From assembly GCA_041060555.1 (NCBI GenBank), contig JBEUDS010000002.1: a DNA stretch of 64,000 bases; one strand, given 5' to 3'. Both the position numbers and the translations under genes were made by a program. The DNA comes from CAUJIW01 sp963205175 (GTDB lineage: Bacteria; Pseudomonadota; Alphaproteobacteria; Sphingomonadales; Sphingomonadaceae). This document shows, one piece after another, positions 1-10,138 of this stretch. Every line of letters begins with the position of its first letter. Within the stretch, counting starts at the first letter, position 1. The notes under the pieces are model-generated. The model was not told the origin of the DNA. It was given only the letters and a program-made list of their open reading frames with translations, and did no database searches.

Positions 1-620
1 CTCACTTCCTCCTTCCACAGCAGGCCGGACTCCATGACGTTGGATTTCTCCGCCGAGGTCACCTTGCCGCGCCGCTTGGCGGCCAGCTCGAAGGCGACCC
101 GTGCCACGCGATGGATCTCGCTGGTGGTGTAGACCTGGGTGTTGACGCCGCGACGCTCGCCGTTGGCCAGGGTCTCGATGCCGCGCGGGGTGCCGAAATA
201 GACGCCGCCGGTCAGTTCGCGCACGAACAGCAGGTCGAGGCCCTCGACGAACTGGCGCTTCAGCGACGAGGCATCCGCCAGCGCCGGGAAGCAGATCGCC
301 GGGCGCAGGTTGGCGAACAGCTCCAGCTCCTTGCGCAGGCCGAGCAGGCCGGCCTCGGGGCGCTTGTCATAGCTCTGGCCGACCCACTTCGGGCCGCCCA
401 CCGCGCCCATCAGCACGGCGTCGGCGGCGCGGGCCCTGGCCAGCGCCGCGTCGGTCAGCGGCACGCCATGGGCGTCGATGGAGGCGCCGCCCAGCAGGTC
501 CTCCGAGGTGGTGACGTCGAGGCCGCGGTTGGCCTGGAACCAGGCCAGCACCTTCTTGGCTTCGGCCACCACTTCAGGACCGATGCCGTCGCCGGGGAGA
601 AGGAGGAGGGAGAAGGTCAT
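1..620 (-). CDS. leuB: 3-isopropylmalate dehydrogenase, N-terminal part (runs off the window)
   Basis: This is the first 206 codons of 3-isopropylmalate dehydrogenase, which oxidises and decarboxylates 3-isopropylmalate with NAD+ in cytosolic leucine synthesis. The N-terminal GDGIGPEV motif and the RELTGGVYFG stretch of the family are visible. The remaining C-terminal part, roughly 160 residues by family length, lies beyond the left edge. I chose the ATG at 620 because AGGA sits 8 bases before it; the in-frame ATG at 629 has no spaced ribosome site. It follows leuD by about 110 bases, so leuC-leuD-leuB form one minus-strand leucine unit. Confidence 0.95.
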   Translation of the reverse strand, partial: MTFSLLLLPGDGIGPEVVAEAKKVLAWFQANRGLDVTTSEDLLGGASIDAHGVPLTDAALARARAADAVLMGAVGGPKWVGQSYDKRPEAGLLGLRKELELFANLRPAICFPALADASSLKRQFVEGLDLLFVRELTGGVYFGTPRGIETLANGERRGVNTQVYTTSEIHRVARVAFELAAKRRGKVTSAEKSNVMESGLLWKEEV

Positions 621-684
621 GTGGGACATCCTGTCTGTCTTGGTGTGTGTGCCCGGCCGTCATGACCGGCGGCAGGCGCATGGA

Positions 685-705
685 GGCCCGGAGCCGGTCC
701 GGGCC
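685..705. other. Perfect hairpin between leuD and leuB
   Basis: GGCCCGGA and TCCGGGCC form an 8-bp perfect stem around a GCCGG loop in the 110-bp leuD-leuB spacer. No T-run follows on either strand, so it is not a canonical intrinsic terminator. It could tune leuB expression or stabilise the upstream message; that is inference. Confidence 0.5.
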
Positions 706-730
706 TGGCGCCGGAAGAGTGTGTCGGGCT

Positions 731-1357
731 TCAGCCCTGGCGCTCGATGCCGGCCTTGCCCGACAGCCAGGGTTTGGTCGCCTTCTGCGTCGCCTCGTAG
801 GCGGCGATGTTGTCGCCCATCTGCAAGGTGATGCCGATCTCATCGAGCCCGTTCATCAGGCAGTGCTTGCGGAACGGGTCGATCTCGAAGCTGAAGCGGT
901 CCTGGAACGGCGTCGTCACCACCTGGTTTTCCAGGTCGATGGTGATTTCAGCCTCCGTTGCCACCTCCAGCAGCCGGTCGACGGCGTCCTGCGGCAGCAC
1001 CACCGCCAGCAGGCCGTTCTTGAAGGCGTTGCCGGAGAAGATGTCGGAATAGGACGGCGCGATGATCGCCTTGACGCCGAGGTCGGCGAGCGCCCAGGCG
1101 GCATGCTCACGGCTGGAGCCGCAGCCGAAGTTGTCGCCGGCGATCAGGATCGGCGCGCCCTTGTACTGCGGCTGGTTGAAAATGGCTTCCGGGTTCTCCG
1201 AGCCATCGGCGTTGAAGCGGATGGTCTTGAAGGCGCCACGGCCCAGCCCCGAGCGCGAGATCGACTTCAGATACTCGGCCGGGATGATGACGTCGGTGTC
1301 GACATTGCGCTGCCCGAACGGGATGGCGGTGCCGGTGAGGGTCTTGAAAGCGTCCAT
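731..1357 (-). CDS. leuD: 3-isopropylmalate dehydratase small subunit
   Basis: This 208-residue swivel-domain subunit pairs with LeuC to convert 2-isopropylmalate to 3-isopropylmalate in leucine synthesis. It begins MDAFKTLTG and carries the family signatures NVDTDVIIPAEYL and GDNFGCGSSREHA. Length is normal for LeuD (about 200). The ATG at 1357 is preceded by GGAGA that overlaps the leuC stop, 11 bases upstream, which shows translational coupling. The frame stays open further upstream into leuC, but that extension has no family similarity and is rejected. Confidence 0.96.
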   Translation of the reverse strand: MDAFKTLTGTAIPFGQRNVDTDVIIPAEYLKSISRSGLGRGAFKTIRFNADGSENPEAIFNQPQYKGAPILIAGDNFGCGSSREHAAWALADLGVKAIIAPSYSDIFSGNAFKNGLLAVVLPQDAVDRLLEVATEAEITIDLENQVVTTPFQDRFSFEIDPFRKHCLMNGLDEIGITLQMGDNIAAYEATQKATKPWLSGKAGIERQG

Positions 1358-1368
1358 GGTCTGTCTCC

Positions 1369-2796
1369 TCAGCCGATCAGCTGGCGCACGTCGGTCAGAC
1401 GGCCGGTGACGGCCGCGGCCGCCGCCATCGCCGGCGACACCAGGTGGGTGCGCGCGCCGGGGCCCTGACGGCCGACGAAGTTGCGGTTGCTGGTGGAGGC
1501 GCAGCGTTCGCCCGAGGGCACCTTGTCCGGGTTCATGCCGAGGCAGGCCGAACAGCCCGGCTCGCGCCACTCGAAGCCGGCCTCGATGAAGATGCGGTCC
1601 AGCCCCTCGTCCTCGGCCATCAGCTTGACCAGGCCCGAGCCCGGTACCACCAGCGCCTGGCGGATGTTGCTGGCGAGCTTGCGGCCCTTCAGCACGGCGG
1701 CGGCCGCGCGCAGATCCTCGATGCGGCTGTTGGTGCACGAGCCGATGAAGATGTCCTGCACCTCCACGTCCTCCAGCCGCTGACCCGGCGTCAGGCCCAT
1801 ATAGGCTAGCGCCTTTTCCACCGCCGCCTGCTTCGACGGTTCGGCGAAGTCGGCCGGCGACGGCACGACGCCGGTGATCGGCGCCACGTCCTCAGGGCTG
1901 GTGCCCCAGGTGACCAGCGGCGCGATCTTGGTGGCGTCGATGAACACCGAGCGGGCGTAAGTGGCGCCGGGGTCGGAGGGCAGGGTGCGCCAGTAGGCGG
2001 CCGCCATCTCCCACTCCGCGCCCTTGGGCGCGCGCGGGCGGCCCATGAAATAGGCCAGCGTCTTGTCGTCGGGGGCGACCAGGCCGGAGCGGGCGCCGCC
2101 CTCGATCGCCATGTTGCACACCGTCATCCGGCCCTCGATGCTCATGTCGCGCATGGTCGAGCCGGTATATTCGATGACGAAGCCGGTGCCGCCGGCGGCA
2201 CCGATCTCGCCGATGATGGCCAGTGCCACGTCCTTGGGCGCGACGGAGAAGCCGAGGCTGCCCTCCACCCGCACTTCCATCGGCTTCGACTGCTTGAGCA
2301 ACAGCGTCTGGGTGGCGAACACATGCTCGACTTCCGAGGTGCCGATGCCGAACGCCAGCGCGCCAAAGGCGCCGTGGGTGGCGGTGTGGCTGTCGCCGCA
2401 CACCACGGTGGTGCCCGGCAGGGTGAAACCCTGTTCCGGGCCGACGACGTGGACGATGCCCTGTTCCGGCGCGGTCATCTCGATGTGCTCGACACCGAAC
2501 GCGGCGCAGTTGGCCTTGAGCGTCGCCACCTGGGTCGCTGACTCCGGGTCGTCGATCGGCAGCAGCTTGCCGTCCTTGATCCGGGTGGTGGTCGGCACGT
2601 TGTGATCCGGCACCGCCAGCGTCATGTCCGGCCGGCGCAGCTTGCGACCCGTGGCGCGAAGCCCCTCGAACGCCTGCGGGGTGGTGACCTCGTGGATGAT
2701 GTGGCGGTCGATGTAGATCAGACAGGTGCCGTCGTCGCGGCGCTCGACCACATGGTCGTCCCAGATCTTTTCATACAGGGTACGCGGGTTGCTCAT
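1369..2796 (-). CDS. leuC: 3-isopropylmalate dehydratase large subunit
   Basis: This 475-residue aconitase-family subunit holds the [4Fe-4S] cluster of isopropylmalate isomerase and works with LeuD, encoded 11 bases downstream. The three cluster cysteines are visible: Cys354 in the CTNS motif, and Cys415 and Cys418 in CSACLG. VVCGDSHTATHGAFG near residue 131 is the family substrate-site signature. The start ATG has GAGGA 6 bases before it. It is the first gene of the leucine cluster in this window. The 142 bases upstream, to the rplS terminator, should hold its promoter; I recognise no leader peptide or T-box there. Confidence 0.97.
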   Translation of the reverse strand: MSNPRTLYEKIWDDHVVERRDDGTCLIYIDRHIIHEVTTPQAFEGLRATGRKLRRPDMTLAVPDHNVPTTTRIKDGKLLPIDDPESATQVATLKANCAAFGVEHIEMTAPEQGIVHVVGPEQGFTLPGTTVVCGDSHTATHGAFGALAFGIGTSEVEHVFATQTLLLKQSKPMEVRVEGSLGFSVAPKDVALAIIGEIGAAGGTGFVIEYTGSTMRDMSIEGRMTVCNMAIEGGARSGLVAPDDKTLAYFMGRPRAPKGAEWEMAAAYWRTLPSDPGATYARSVFIDATKIAPLVTWGTSPEDVAPITGVVPSPADFAEPSKQAAVEKALAYMGLTPGQRLEDVEVQDIFIGSCTNSRIEDLRAAAAVLKGRKLASNIRQALVVPGSGLVKLMAEDEGLDRIFIEAGFEWREPGCSACLGMNPDKVPSGERCASTSNRNFVGRQGPGARTHLVSPAMAAAAAVTGRLTDVRQLIG

Positions 2797-2938
2797 GGTC
2801 AGTCCTCGGCTGGTGTTCCGTCCCCGCCGGACGATGGCGGGGCGTCAGTACAGGCTTGGCGCGCGGGTCGCGCCGGGTCCGGTGGTCGGTGCCCGTCCGT
2901 CGAGCGGGCGGGGCGGGGGGCGATGACAGGCGGGCATG

Positions 2939-2979
2939 AAAAAACCGCGCCGGCGGAGAGGTCCACCGGCGCGGCTTTT
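2939..2979 (-). terminator. Intrinsic terminator of the ffh/rpsP-rplS operon
   Basis: Read on the minus strand, a GC-rich stem (CCGCGCCGG pairing with CCGGCGCGG) is followed by six T's at 2944-2939. It lies 30-70 bases past the rplS stop, where the ribosomal operon should end. A second small hairpin, CCCCGCC/GGCGGGG, lies at 2822-2842 closer to leuC. Confidence 0.85.
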
Positions 2980-3008
2980 GTATCCAGCCTGGGTCCGCTG
3001 AAGCGGGC

Positions 3009-3389
3009 TCAGCCCTCGCCGCCGCCGGTGTTCTCGCGAAGCTCCGCGATACGGGCGGATTTACCCGAACGGCTGCGAAGGTAGTAAAGTTTCGCGCGAC
3101 GCACGTCGCCGCGGCGCACGACGTCGATCGACTCGACCGTCGGGCCGTACAGCGGGAAGACGCGCTCGACGCCCTCGCCGAAGGAAATCTTGCGGACGGT
3201 GAAGTTGGAGCCGATGCCCTTGTTCGAACGCGCGATGCACACGCCTTCGTAAAACTGGGTACGGCTACGCTCGCCTTCCTTCACCTTCACACCCACGCGC
3301 AGCGTGTCGCCAGCGCGGAATTCCGGAATCTTCTTCGCCTCGGTCAGCTTGGCGATCTGCTCTTGTTCGAGCTGCTGAATCAGGTTCAT
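3009..3389 (-). CDS. rplS: 50S ribosomal protein L19
   Basis: This 126-residue L19 sits at the 30S-50S interface of the ribosome. It begins MNLIQQLEQEQ and contains the family core FRAGDTLRVGVKV, GVCIARSNKGIGSNFTVRK and the basic YYLRSRSGKSARI segment. The start overlaps the trmD stop by four bases (ATGA), so translation is coupled. A longer open frame upstream inside trmD has no L19 similarity. It is the last gene of the operon, followed by the terminator near 2960. Confidence 0.97.
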   Translation of the reverse strand: MNLIQQLEQEQIAKLTEAKKIPEFRAGDTLRVGVKVKEGERSRTQFYEGVCIARSNKGIGSNFTVRKISFGEGVERVFPLYGPTVESIDVVRRGDVRRAKLYYLRSRSGKSARIAELRENTGGGEG

Positions 3390-4171
3390 TGGTCCTGTCC
3401 TTCTCTTTTCATCTGCTGCTCGCCAGAGGGCGACCGTCCGGTGACCGGGTTCAGCCCTGACCGCGCGGCCAGAAAGCGTTCCCACAGGTCCGGCCGCCAT
3501 AGCCGGGTTCTCTCCTCGGCCTGAGCCTGACGCCAGGCCGAGATTCGCGCATGATTTCCGGAGAGCAGCACCTCCGGGATCGTGCGCCCCTGCCACTCGC
3601 GTGGCCGGGTGTAGTGGGGGTACTCAAGCAAGCCCCCCTCGAAACTCTCGCTGTCGCCGCTGACGTCGCTGCCCATCACACCAGGCAGCAGGCGCACGCA
3701 GGCGTCCAGCACGACCATCGCCGCCAGTTCGCCGCCGGAGAGAACCACGTCTCCCACGGAGACCTGCTCGATCCGCGTGTCCCCTGGGAACACATGCTCG
3801 AACAGGCGTTCGTCGAACCCCTCGAACCGGCCGCACAGCAAAACAACGCCGTCCCCTTGAGCGAGTGCCCTGACCCGTTGCTGGGTCAATGGCCGTCCCC
3901 GAGGGGTCAGCGCGATCACTGGCGTGCCCGGTTGCTGGGCGATCGCCTCCTCGACGGCTCGCCCCACCACATCGGCGCGCAGGACCATGCCTGGGCCGCC
4001 ACCGGCGGGGGTGTCATCGACGGAGCGGTGCTTATCCATTGCAAAGGCGCGAATGTCCAGCGTTTTTAGCGCCCATGTGCCGCCCTGCAGCGCTTGCCCC
4101 GCCAGGCTCATACCCAGCGGTCCCGGGAACATGTCCGGGAACAGGGTCAGCACGGTCGCCTGCCAGTTCAC
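3386..4171 (-). CDS. trmD: tRNA (guanine-N1-)-methyltransferase
   Basis: TrmD (261 residues) transfers a methyl group from S-adenosylmethionine to N1 of G37 in tRNAs, which prevents frameshifting. The SPOUT knot motifs are clear: GGGPGMVL near residue 58, LLCGRFEGFDER near 110 and SVGDVVLSGGELA near 137. The C-terminal 25 residues are extra and polar. It overlaps rimM upstream and rplS downstream by four bases each, the classic rpsP-rimM-trmD-rplS arrangement. Confidence 0.97.
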   Translation of the reverse strand: MNWQATVLTLFPDMFPGPLGMSLAGQALQGGTWALKTLDIRAFAMDKHRSVDDTPAGGGPGMVLRADVVGRAVEEAIAQQPGTPVIALTPRGRPLTQQRVRALAQGDGVVLLCGRFEGFDERLFEHVFPGDTRIEQVSVGDVVLSGGELAAMVVLDACVRLLPGVMGSDVSGDSESFEGGLLEYPHYTRPREWQGRTIPEVLLSGNHARISAWRQAQAEERTRLWRPDLWERFLAARSGLNPVTGRSPSGEQQMKREGQDQ

Positions 4172-4746
4172 GCGCCCTCGCTGAGGAAATCCGGCTCCAC
4201 CGTCAGGCGGCGGCCGGCGACGTCGACATCCGGTACCGCGAACGGGCGGAAGGGGACCAGCACGATCCTGCCGTCCGTCCGTTCGATTTCCAGAATGTCG
4301 CCGGCGCCATAGTTGGTCACCGCCACCACCTGGCCAGCCGGCTGGCCGTCGGGGGTCGTCACCGCCAGCCCGATCAGGTCGGCGTGATAGACCTCGCCGT
4401 CGTCCAGCGCCGGCAGGGCGGTGCGGGGCACCGCCAGTTCCAGGCCGCGCAGGGCTTCCGCCTGGGTGCGGTCGGTCACCTCGGCGAAGCGGACGATGAC
4501 CCCGTTGGGCTGCACCCGCACGCCCTTGAGCGTCATCGGGCGCCCGCCCAGCCGGACCTCGCGGAACCGCTTCAGGCTGGCCGGGTCGTCGGTGAAGGGC
4601 TTGAGGCGGACCTCGCCCTGCAGCCCTTGCGGGCTGGTGACGACGCCCAGCGCGATCAGCCGGTCATTCGAGGCAGGCGTGTCCGCCGGCCCCGATGCCG
4701 AAGGCATGTCCGTCCGCCCGGACTGAGGCGTCGTGCGGACGGACAT
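4168..4746 (-). CDS. rimM: 16S rRNA processing protein RimM
   Basis: RimM (192 residues) helps maturation of the 30S head domain and binds S19. The N-terminal beta-barrel domain (from about residue 30, IALGVVTSPQGLQGEVRLKPF) and the C-terminal PRC barrel (YHADLIGL, GAGDILEIE, VPFRPFAVPDVD) are intact. The first ~27 residues are a non-conserved Ser/Pro-rich lead, so an internal start cannot be excluded. It lies 6 bases after rpsP and overlaps trmD by four. Confidence 0.94.
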   Translation of the reverse strand: MSVRTTPQSGRTDMPSASGPADTPASNDRLIALGVVTSPQGLQGEVRLKPFTDDPASLKRFREVRLGGRPMTLKGVRVQPNGVIVRFAEVTDRTQAEALRGLELAVPRTALPALDDGEVYHADLIGLAVTTPDGQPAGQVVAVTNYGAGDILEIERTDGRIVLVPFRPFAVPDVDVAGRRLTVEPDFLSEGA

Positions 4747-4752
4747 GCGCGC

Positions 4753-5148
4753 TTACTCGGCGGCGGCTTCAGCCGGGGCTTCCGCCGCGGCCTGGGCGGC
4801 TTCAGCGGCTTCGGCGGCCTTCTGGGCCTTTTCCTCGGCGCGCTCGCGGGCCTTCTGACCCGGCACACCCTTCTTCGGGTTGTTGCGGGCCGGACGGCTG
4901 ACAATGCCGGCGGCGTCGAGGAAGCGCAGCACGCGGTCGGTCGGCTGGGCGCCCTTGGCCAGCCATTCCTTGATCTTCTCGACGTCGAGCTTCACGCGCT
5001 CCGGCGAGTCCTTGGCGACCAGCGGGTTGTAGGTGCCCACCTTCTCGATGAAGTTGCCGTCGCGCGGGGCGCGCGAGTTGGCGACGACGATGCGGTAGTA
5101 GGGCCGCTTCTTGGCGCCGCCACGGGCCAGACGAATGGATACGGACAT
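4753..5148 (-). CDS. rpsP: 30S ribosomal protein S16
   Basis: The S16 core occupies residues 1-85 (SVSIRLARGGAKKRPYYRIV, KVGTYNPL, TDRVLRFLDAAGI). It is followed by an Ala/Glu-rich coiled tail of about 45 residues, giving 131 residues against about 80 in E. coli. Such tails are common in alphaproteobacteria. The gene follows ffh after 336 bases that hold six 51-bp repeats, and leads the rpsP-rimM-trmD-rplS block. Confidence 0.97.
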   Translation of the reverse strand: MSVSIRLARGGAKKRPYYRIVVANSRAPRDGNFIEKVGTYNPLVAKDSPERVKLDVEKIKEWLAKGAQPTDRVLRFLDAAGIVSRPARNNPKKGVPGQKARERAEEKAQKAAEAAEAAQAAAEAPAEAAAE

Positions 5149-5484
5149 GATGTTTCCTTTCTCTCGTGTCTTCTGTCTTCGTTTTCGACCGGACTATTTC
5201 GCGTCGCTCATTGCCGCCGGTCGAGGTCTTCGTTTTCGACCGGACAATCTCGCGTCACGCATTGTCGCCGGTCGAGGTCTTCGTTTTCGACCGGACTATT
5301 TCGCGTCGCTCATTGCCGCCGGTCGAGGTCTTCGTTTTCGACCGGGCAATCTCGCGTCGCTCATTGCCGCCGGTCGAGGTCTTCGTTTTCGACCGGACAA
5401 TCTCGCGTCACGCATTGTCGCCGGTCGAGGTCTTCGTTTTCGACCGGGCAATCTCGCGTCACGCATTGTCGCCGGTCTGGGTCG
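5149..5484. other. Gene-free ffh-rpsP spacer
   Basis: This 336-bp spacer separates ffh from rpsP. Nearly all of it (5175-5480) is a tandem array of 51-bp units. Because 51 is a multiple of three, several frames stay open across it, but the resulting 17-residue repeats resemble no protein I know. The last 26 bases before rpsP hold its ribosome-binding region (GGAAA). Confidence 0.8.
5175..5480. repeat. Six tandem 51-bp repeats, each an inverted repeat
   Basis: Units start at 5175, 5226, 5277, 5328, 5379 and 5430. Each begins GTCTTCGTTTTCGACCGG and contains CGACCGG and CCGGTCG arms flanking a 27-28 base centre, so each can fold as a hairpin. Inner arms vary: ACAAT/ATTGT in units 2 and 5, GCAAT/ATTGC in unit 4, GCAAT/ATTGT in unit 6, and an imperfect ACTAT/ATTGC in units 1 and 3. 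No unique spacers separate them, so this is not a CRISPR. Confidence 0.95.
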
Positions 5485-6966
5485 TCATTTCTTGCCGAAC
5501 TTGTCCCAGCCGGGGGGCAGCTTCGGCATGCCGCCACCCAGGCCCGGCATGCCGCCGGGCAGGCCGCCACCGGGAAGCCCACCGCCGGGCAGACCGCCCA
5601 GCATGCCGCCCAAGCCGCCACCCTTGCCGAGCATCGCGCCCAGCGCGCCGAGGCCGCCCATCTTTTTCAGCTTCTTCATGGCGGTGGCCATGTCCTGATG
5701 CATCTTGATGAGCTTGTTGACCTCCTGCACCGTGGTGCCGGAGCCGTTGGCGATGCGGATCTTGCGCTTGGCGTTGAGGATTTCCGGCTTGGTCCGTTCT
5801 TTCGGCGTCATCGACAGGATGATCGCCTCCAGCCGCGCCAGCGCCCGGTCGTCGACGCCGGCGGCATCGACCTGCTTCTGCATCTTGCCGAGCCCTGGCA
5901 GCAGGCCCATCACGCCCTTCAGGCCGCCGATGCGCTTCATCTGGCTGAACTGCATGCGCAGGTCGTCCATGTCGAACTTGCCGGCCGCCATCTTCTTGGC
6001 CAGCTTCTCGACCTCGTCGGCCTCGACCGCCTCGACCGCCTTCTCGACCAGGCTGACGACGTCGCCCATGCCGAGAATGCGGCCGGCGACCCGGCCGGCG
6101 TGGAATTCCTCCAGTGCGTCCAGCTTCTCGCCGACACCGACGAACTTGATCGGCTGGCCGGTGACGGCCCGCATCGACAAGGCGGCGCCGCCCCGGCCGT
6201 CGCCGTCCATGCGGGTCAGCACGACGCCGGTCAGCCCCACCTGGTCGGAGAACTGCCTGGCGACGTTGACGGCGTCCTGGCCGGTCAGGCTGTCGACCAC
6301 CAGCAGGGCTTCCGCCGGCTGGGCCTCGGCCTTCACGGCGGCCAGCTCCGCCATCAGGCCAGCGTCGATGTGCAGGCGGCCGGCGGTGTCGAGCATCAGC
6401 ACGTCGAAGCCTTGCAGGCGGGCGGCCTGCAGGGCGCGCTTGGCGATGTCCACCGGCATCTGGCCGGCGATGATCGGCAGGGTGGCGACCTGGGCCTGCT
6501 CGCCCAGCACCCGCAGCTGTTCCTGTGCCGCCGGGCGCTGCACGTCGAGCGAGGCCATCAGCACCTTCTTGCGCTCGCGGGTCTGCAAGCGCCGGGCGAT
6601 CTTGGCGGTCGAGGTGGTCTTACCCGAGCCCTGCAGGCCGATCATCATGATGACCGCCGGCGGCGCCACCGCGAGATCAAGCTGGCCGGCAGTGTCGGCC
6701 TCGCCACCCAGCATGTCGACCAGGGCGTCGTGGACGATCTTGACCACCATCTGGCCCGGCGTCACCGACTTGATGACGTCCTGGCCGATCGCCTGGGCCG
6801 AGACCCTGGCGATGAAGTCCTTGACCACGGGGAGGGCGACGTCGGCCTCAAGCAGCGCCACGCGCACCTCGCGCATGGCCTCCGCCACGTCCGTCTCGCT
6901 CAACGCGCCACGGCGCTTGAGCTTGTCGAACACGGAGCCTAAGCGCTCGCTCAAGGACTCAAACAT
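5485..6966 (-). CDS. ffh: Signal recognition particle protein (SRP54)
   Basis: Ffh (493 residues) is the SRP GTPase that binds 4.5S RNA and signal sequences and delivers ribosomes to FtsY at the membrane. The N domain covers about residues 1-90. The G domain has the P-loop GLQGSGKTT (110-118) and DTAGRLH near 193. The methionine-rich M domain spans about 330-450. The C-terminal 50 residues are a Gly/Pro/Leu repeat tail ending in DKFGKK, longer than in E. coli. It probably starts the ribosomal operon, with the 51-bp repeats between it and rpsP. Confidence 0.97.
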   Translation of the reverse strand: MFESLSERLGSVFDKLKRRGALSETDVAEAMREVRVALLEADVALPVVKDFIARVSAQAIGQDVIKSVTPGQMVVKIVHDALVDMLGGEADTAGQLDLAVAPPAVIMMIGLQGSGKTTSTAKIARRLQTRERKKVLMASLDVQRPAAQEQLRVLGEQAQVATLPIIAGQMPVDIAKRALQAARLQGFDVLMLDTAGRLHIDAGLMAELAAVKAEAQPAEALLVVDSLTGQDAVNVARQFSDQVGLTGVVLTRMDGDGRGGAALSMRAVTGQPIKFVGVGEKLDALEEFHAGRVAGRILGMGDVVSLVEKAVEAVEADEVEKLAKKMAAGKFDMDDLRMQFSQMKRIGGLKGVMGLLPGLGKMQKQVDAAGVDDRALARLEAIILSMTPKERTKPEILNAKRKIRIANGSGTTVQEVNKLIKMHQDMATAMKKLKKMGGLGALGAMLGKGGGLGGMLGGLPGGGLPGGGLPGGMPGLGGGMPKLPPGWDKFGKK

Positions 6967-7262
6967 TGGTCGTCCGCCTAACCTTGCCGCGACAAAAACA
7001 CGTATGGCACCGGTGGGCGAAACCTCGCTGACCGGTGGGCATCCGTGGACGCAATCAAATCTCGCGCTTCTGTGGAAGCCTGGGCGCTATAAGCGGACAG
7101 GCCGCGAGAGTCAAATGCGACGGAATGCGGCCGGCCGGCGCGTATGTATGATTCAGAACAAGGCGGTTGCCGCGGTCGCTGGCCATGCTTGCGGCCGAAC
7201 CGTCCCCGGTCCTCGCCCTTCGACCCCCCGTCGCGGGGCCGCCGCTCCAGGAGTTTGTCACC

Positions 7263-7925
7263 ATGACCATGATGTCCAAGGTTCGTACGGTCGCGCTGTC
7301 GCTGGGCTGCGCCTCGTTGGCGCTGGCGAGCGTCACCCCGGCGCTGGCGGCTCAGCCCGACCGGCATAAGCCGCAGAGCGGGCCACAGGGTGGACCGCAG
7401 GGGCGGCATGGCGATGGTGGCCGGCCCGCTGGTGGCCACTCGGATGGCGGGCGGCCGGATGGGGGTCCCAATGGCAGCCGCGATTACCGGCCGATCTATC
7501 GCGGGCCGGCCTATACGGTGCCAGCCGGGCGTGTGCGCCACTATCACGACGTCACCGTTATCCGGCCCCACGGCCACTGGTATTACGGCTATGGCCACTA
7601 TTACAGCGACGATTCAGCGCTGGCCTGGCTCGCCTTCACCGCCATCACCCTGGTGCTGCTCGACCAGCTCAGCGAATCCCAGCAGCGCGCCCATGAGGAC
7701 GCGCAGATCCGCGCCACCACGGCACCGGTGAAGGAGACGATCACCTGGGCCGATGGCGATGCCTCGGGTTCGGTGACGACGACGCGCGAGGGCCGCAGCA
7801 GCACGGGGCGCTACTGCCGCGAGTTCCGCCAGACCATCACCATCGCCGGCAAGCAGGAAGCCGCCTATGGCACCGCCTGCCAGCAGCCGGACGGCACGTG
7901 GGAGATTGTATCGACTGAAAACTGA
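7263..7925 (+). CDS. Secreted surface-antigen-like protein
   Basis: This 220-residue protein has a signal peptide (about residues 1-29, ending ALA-AQ). A Gly/His/Asp-rich segment follows (about 30-75), then a Tyr/His-rich region and a hydrophobic helix near 120-140 (ALAWLAFTAITLVLLDQL). The C-terminus (YCREFRQTITIAGKQ, ACQQPDGTWEIV) matches the conserved end of 17-kDa rickettsial surface-antigen-type proteins. Envelope location is likely; the molecular role is unknown. AGGAG lies 9 bases before the chosen ATG. It is transcribed away from ffh across a 296-bp spacer that must hold both promoters. Confidence 0.8.
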   Translation: MTMMSKVRTVALSLGCASLALASVTPALAAQPDRHKPQSGPQGGPQGRHGDGGRPAGGHSDGGRPDGGPNGSRDYRPIYRGPAYTVPAGRVRHYHDVTVIRPHGHWYYGYGHYYSDDSALAWLAFTAITLVLLDQLSESQQRAHEDAQIRATTAPVKETITWADGDASGSVTTTREGRSSTGRYCREFRQTITIAGKQEAAYGTACQQPDGTWEIVSTEN

Positions 7926-8029
7926 TCCCGCGCCGGTAGGTTGCATCGTTCCCTATGGTTAAAAAACCTGAGGCTGCGTCTTTACCGTATCGTGACTCTT
8001 GGGGCATATGACGACCCTGCTATGAGGTC

Positions 8030-9544
<1,515 letters not shown>

Positions 9545-9650
9545 AAGGCGAGGACACCTTGCGACCCTGCGACAACACGGGCTCTGGTGTGGGCGGCGCT
9601 GAGGGCGCACATCAATCGCCGCCGAATGACCGGCGCCCGGGAGACGGACC

Positions 9651-10112
9651 ATGACGGACAATCAGGCGCTGATGGCGCACGCCGAGCGGGTGCGCCGGGC
9701 CGAGGCAGAGGTCGCCATCGCGATGGGGGTGACGGAGGCCTTCATCGACAGGCTGGTGGAGAGCTTCTACGCCCGCATCCGCGACGACGCGCTGCTGGCG
9801 CCGATCTTCGGCCGGGTGATCAACGACTGGGAGCCGCATCTGGCCAAGATGAAGGATTTCTGGTCCGGCGTTGCCCTGCGCACCGGCCGCTATCATGGCC
9901 GGCCGATGCCGGCGCATGTGGCGATCGGCGGGCTGACGCCGGCGCATTTCGAGCACTGGCTGGCGCTGTTTCACGCCACCTTGCAGGATATTTCGCCCAA
10001 TCCGGCGGTGACCGACTATTTCATCGACCGCGCCCAGCGCATCGCCCAGAGCCTGGCCATGGGGGTGGAGCTGCACCAGGCGCGTCAGCGGGACTTCGCC
10101 TCCGTCGCGTGA
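9651..10112 (+). CDS. Group III truncated haemoglobin
   Basis: This 153-residue globin resembles the group III truncated haemoglobins. Features seen are FYARIRDDALLAPIF, a central DWEPHLAKMKDFWSGVALRTGRY block and HFEHWLALFHAT, which carries the candidate proximal histidine. Family members bind O2 or NO, and some protect against nitrosative stress; the role here is not shown. The first ~10 residues extend past the usual start. It is followed convergently by amn. Confidence 0.88.
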   Translation: MTDNQALMAHAERVRRAEAEVAIAMGVTEAFIDRLVESFYARIRDDALLAPIFGRVINDWEPHLAKMKDFWSGVALRTGRYHGRPMPAHVAIGGLTPAHFEHWLALFHATLQDISPNPAVTDYFIDRAQRIAQSLAMGVELHQARQRDFASVA

Positions 10113-10138
10113 CCGCCTGTTCCCCTGATGGCGCGGCG

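Noticed and set aside
5175..5480. CRISPR array
   Set aside because: The 51-bp units are directly contiguous, with no unique spacers, and no cas genes are present.
5111..5708. Repeat-containing protein encoded across the 51-bp array
   Set aside because: Frames are open only because 51 is a multiple of three; the flanks fall in rpsP and ffh antisense, and no ribosome site or known motif appears.
3889..6942. A 1017-codon open frame on the plus strand
   Set aside because: It is the antisense of trmD, rimM, rpsP and ffh; GC-rich codons keep the opposite strand open. Its composition (His/Gln/Arg/Asp-rich) and lack of any family motif mark it as a shadow.
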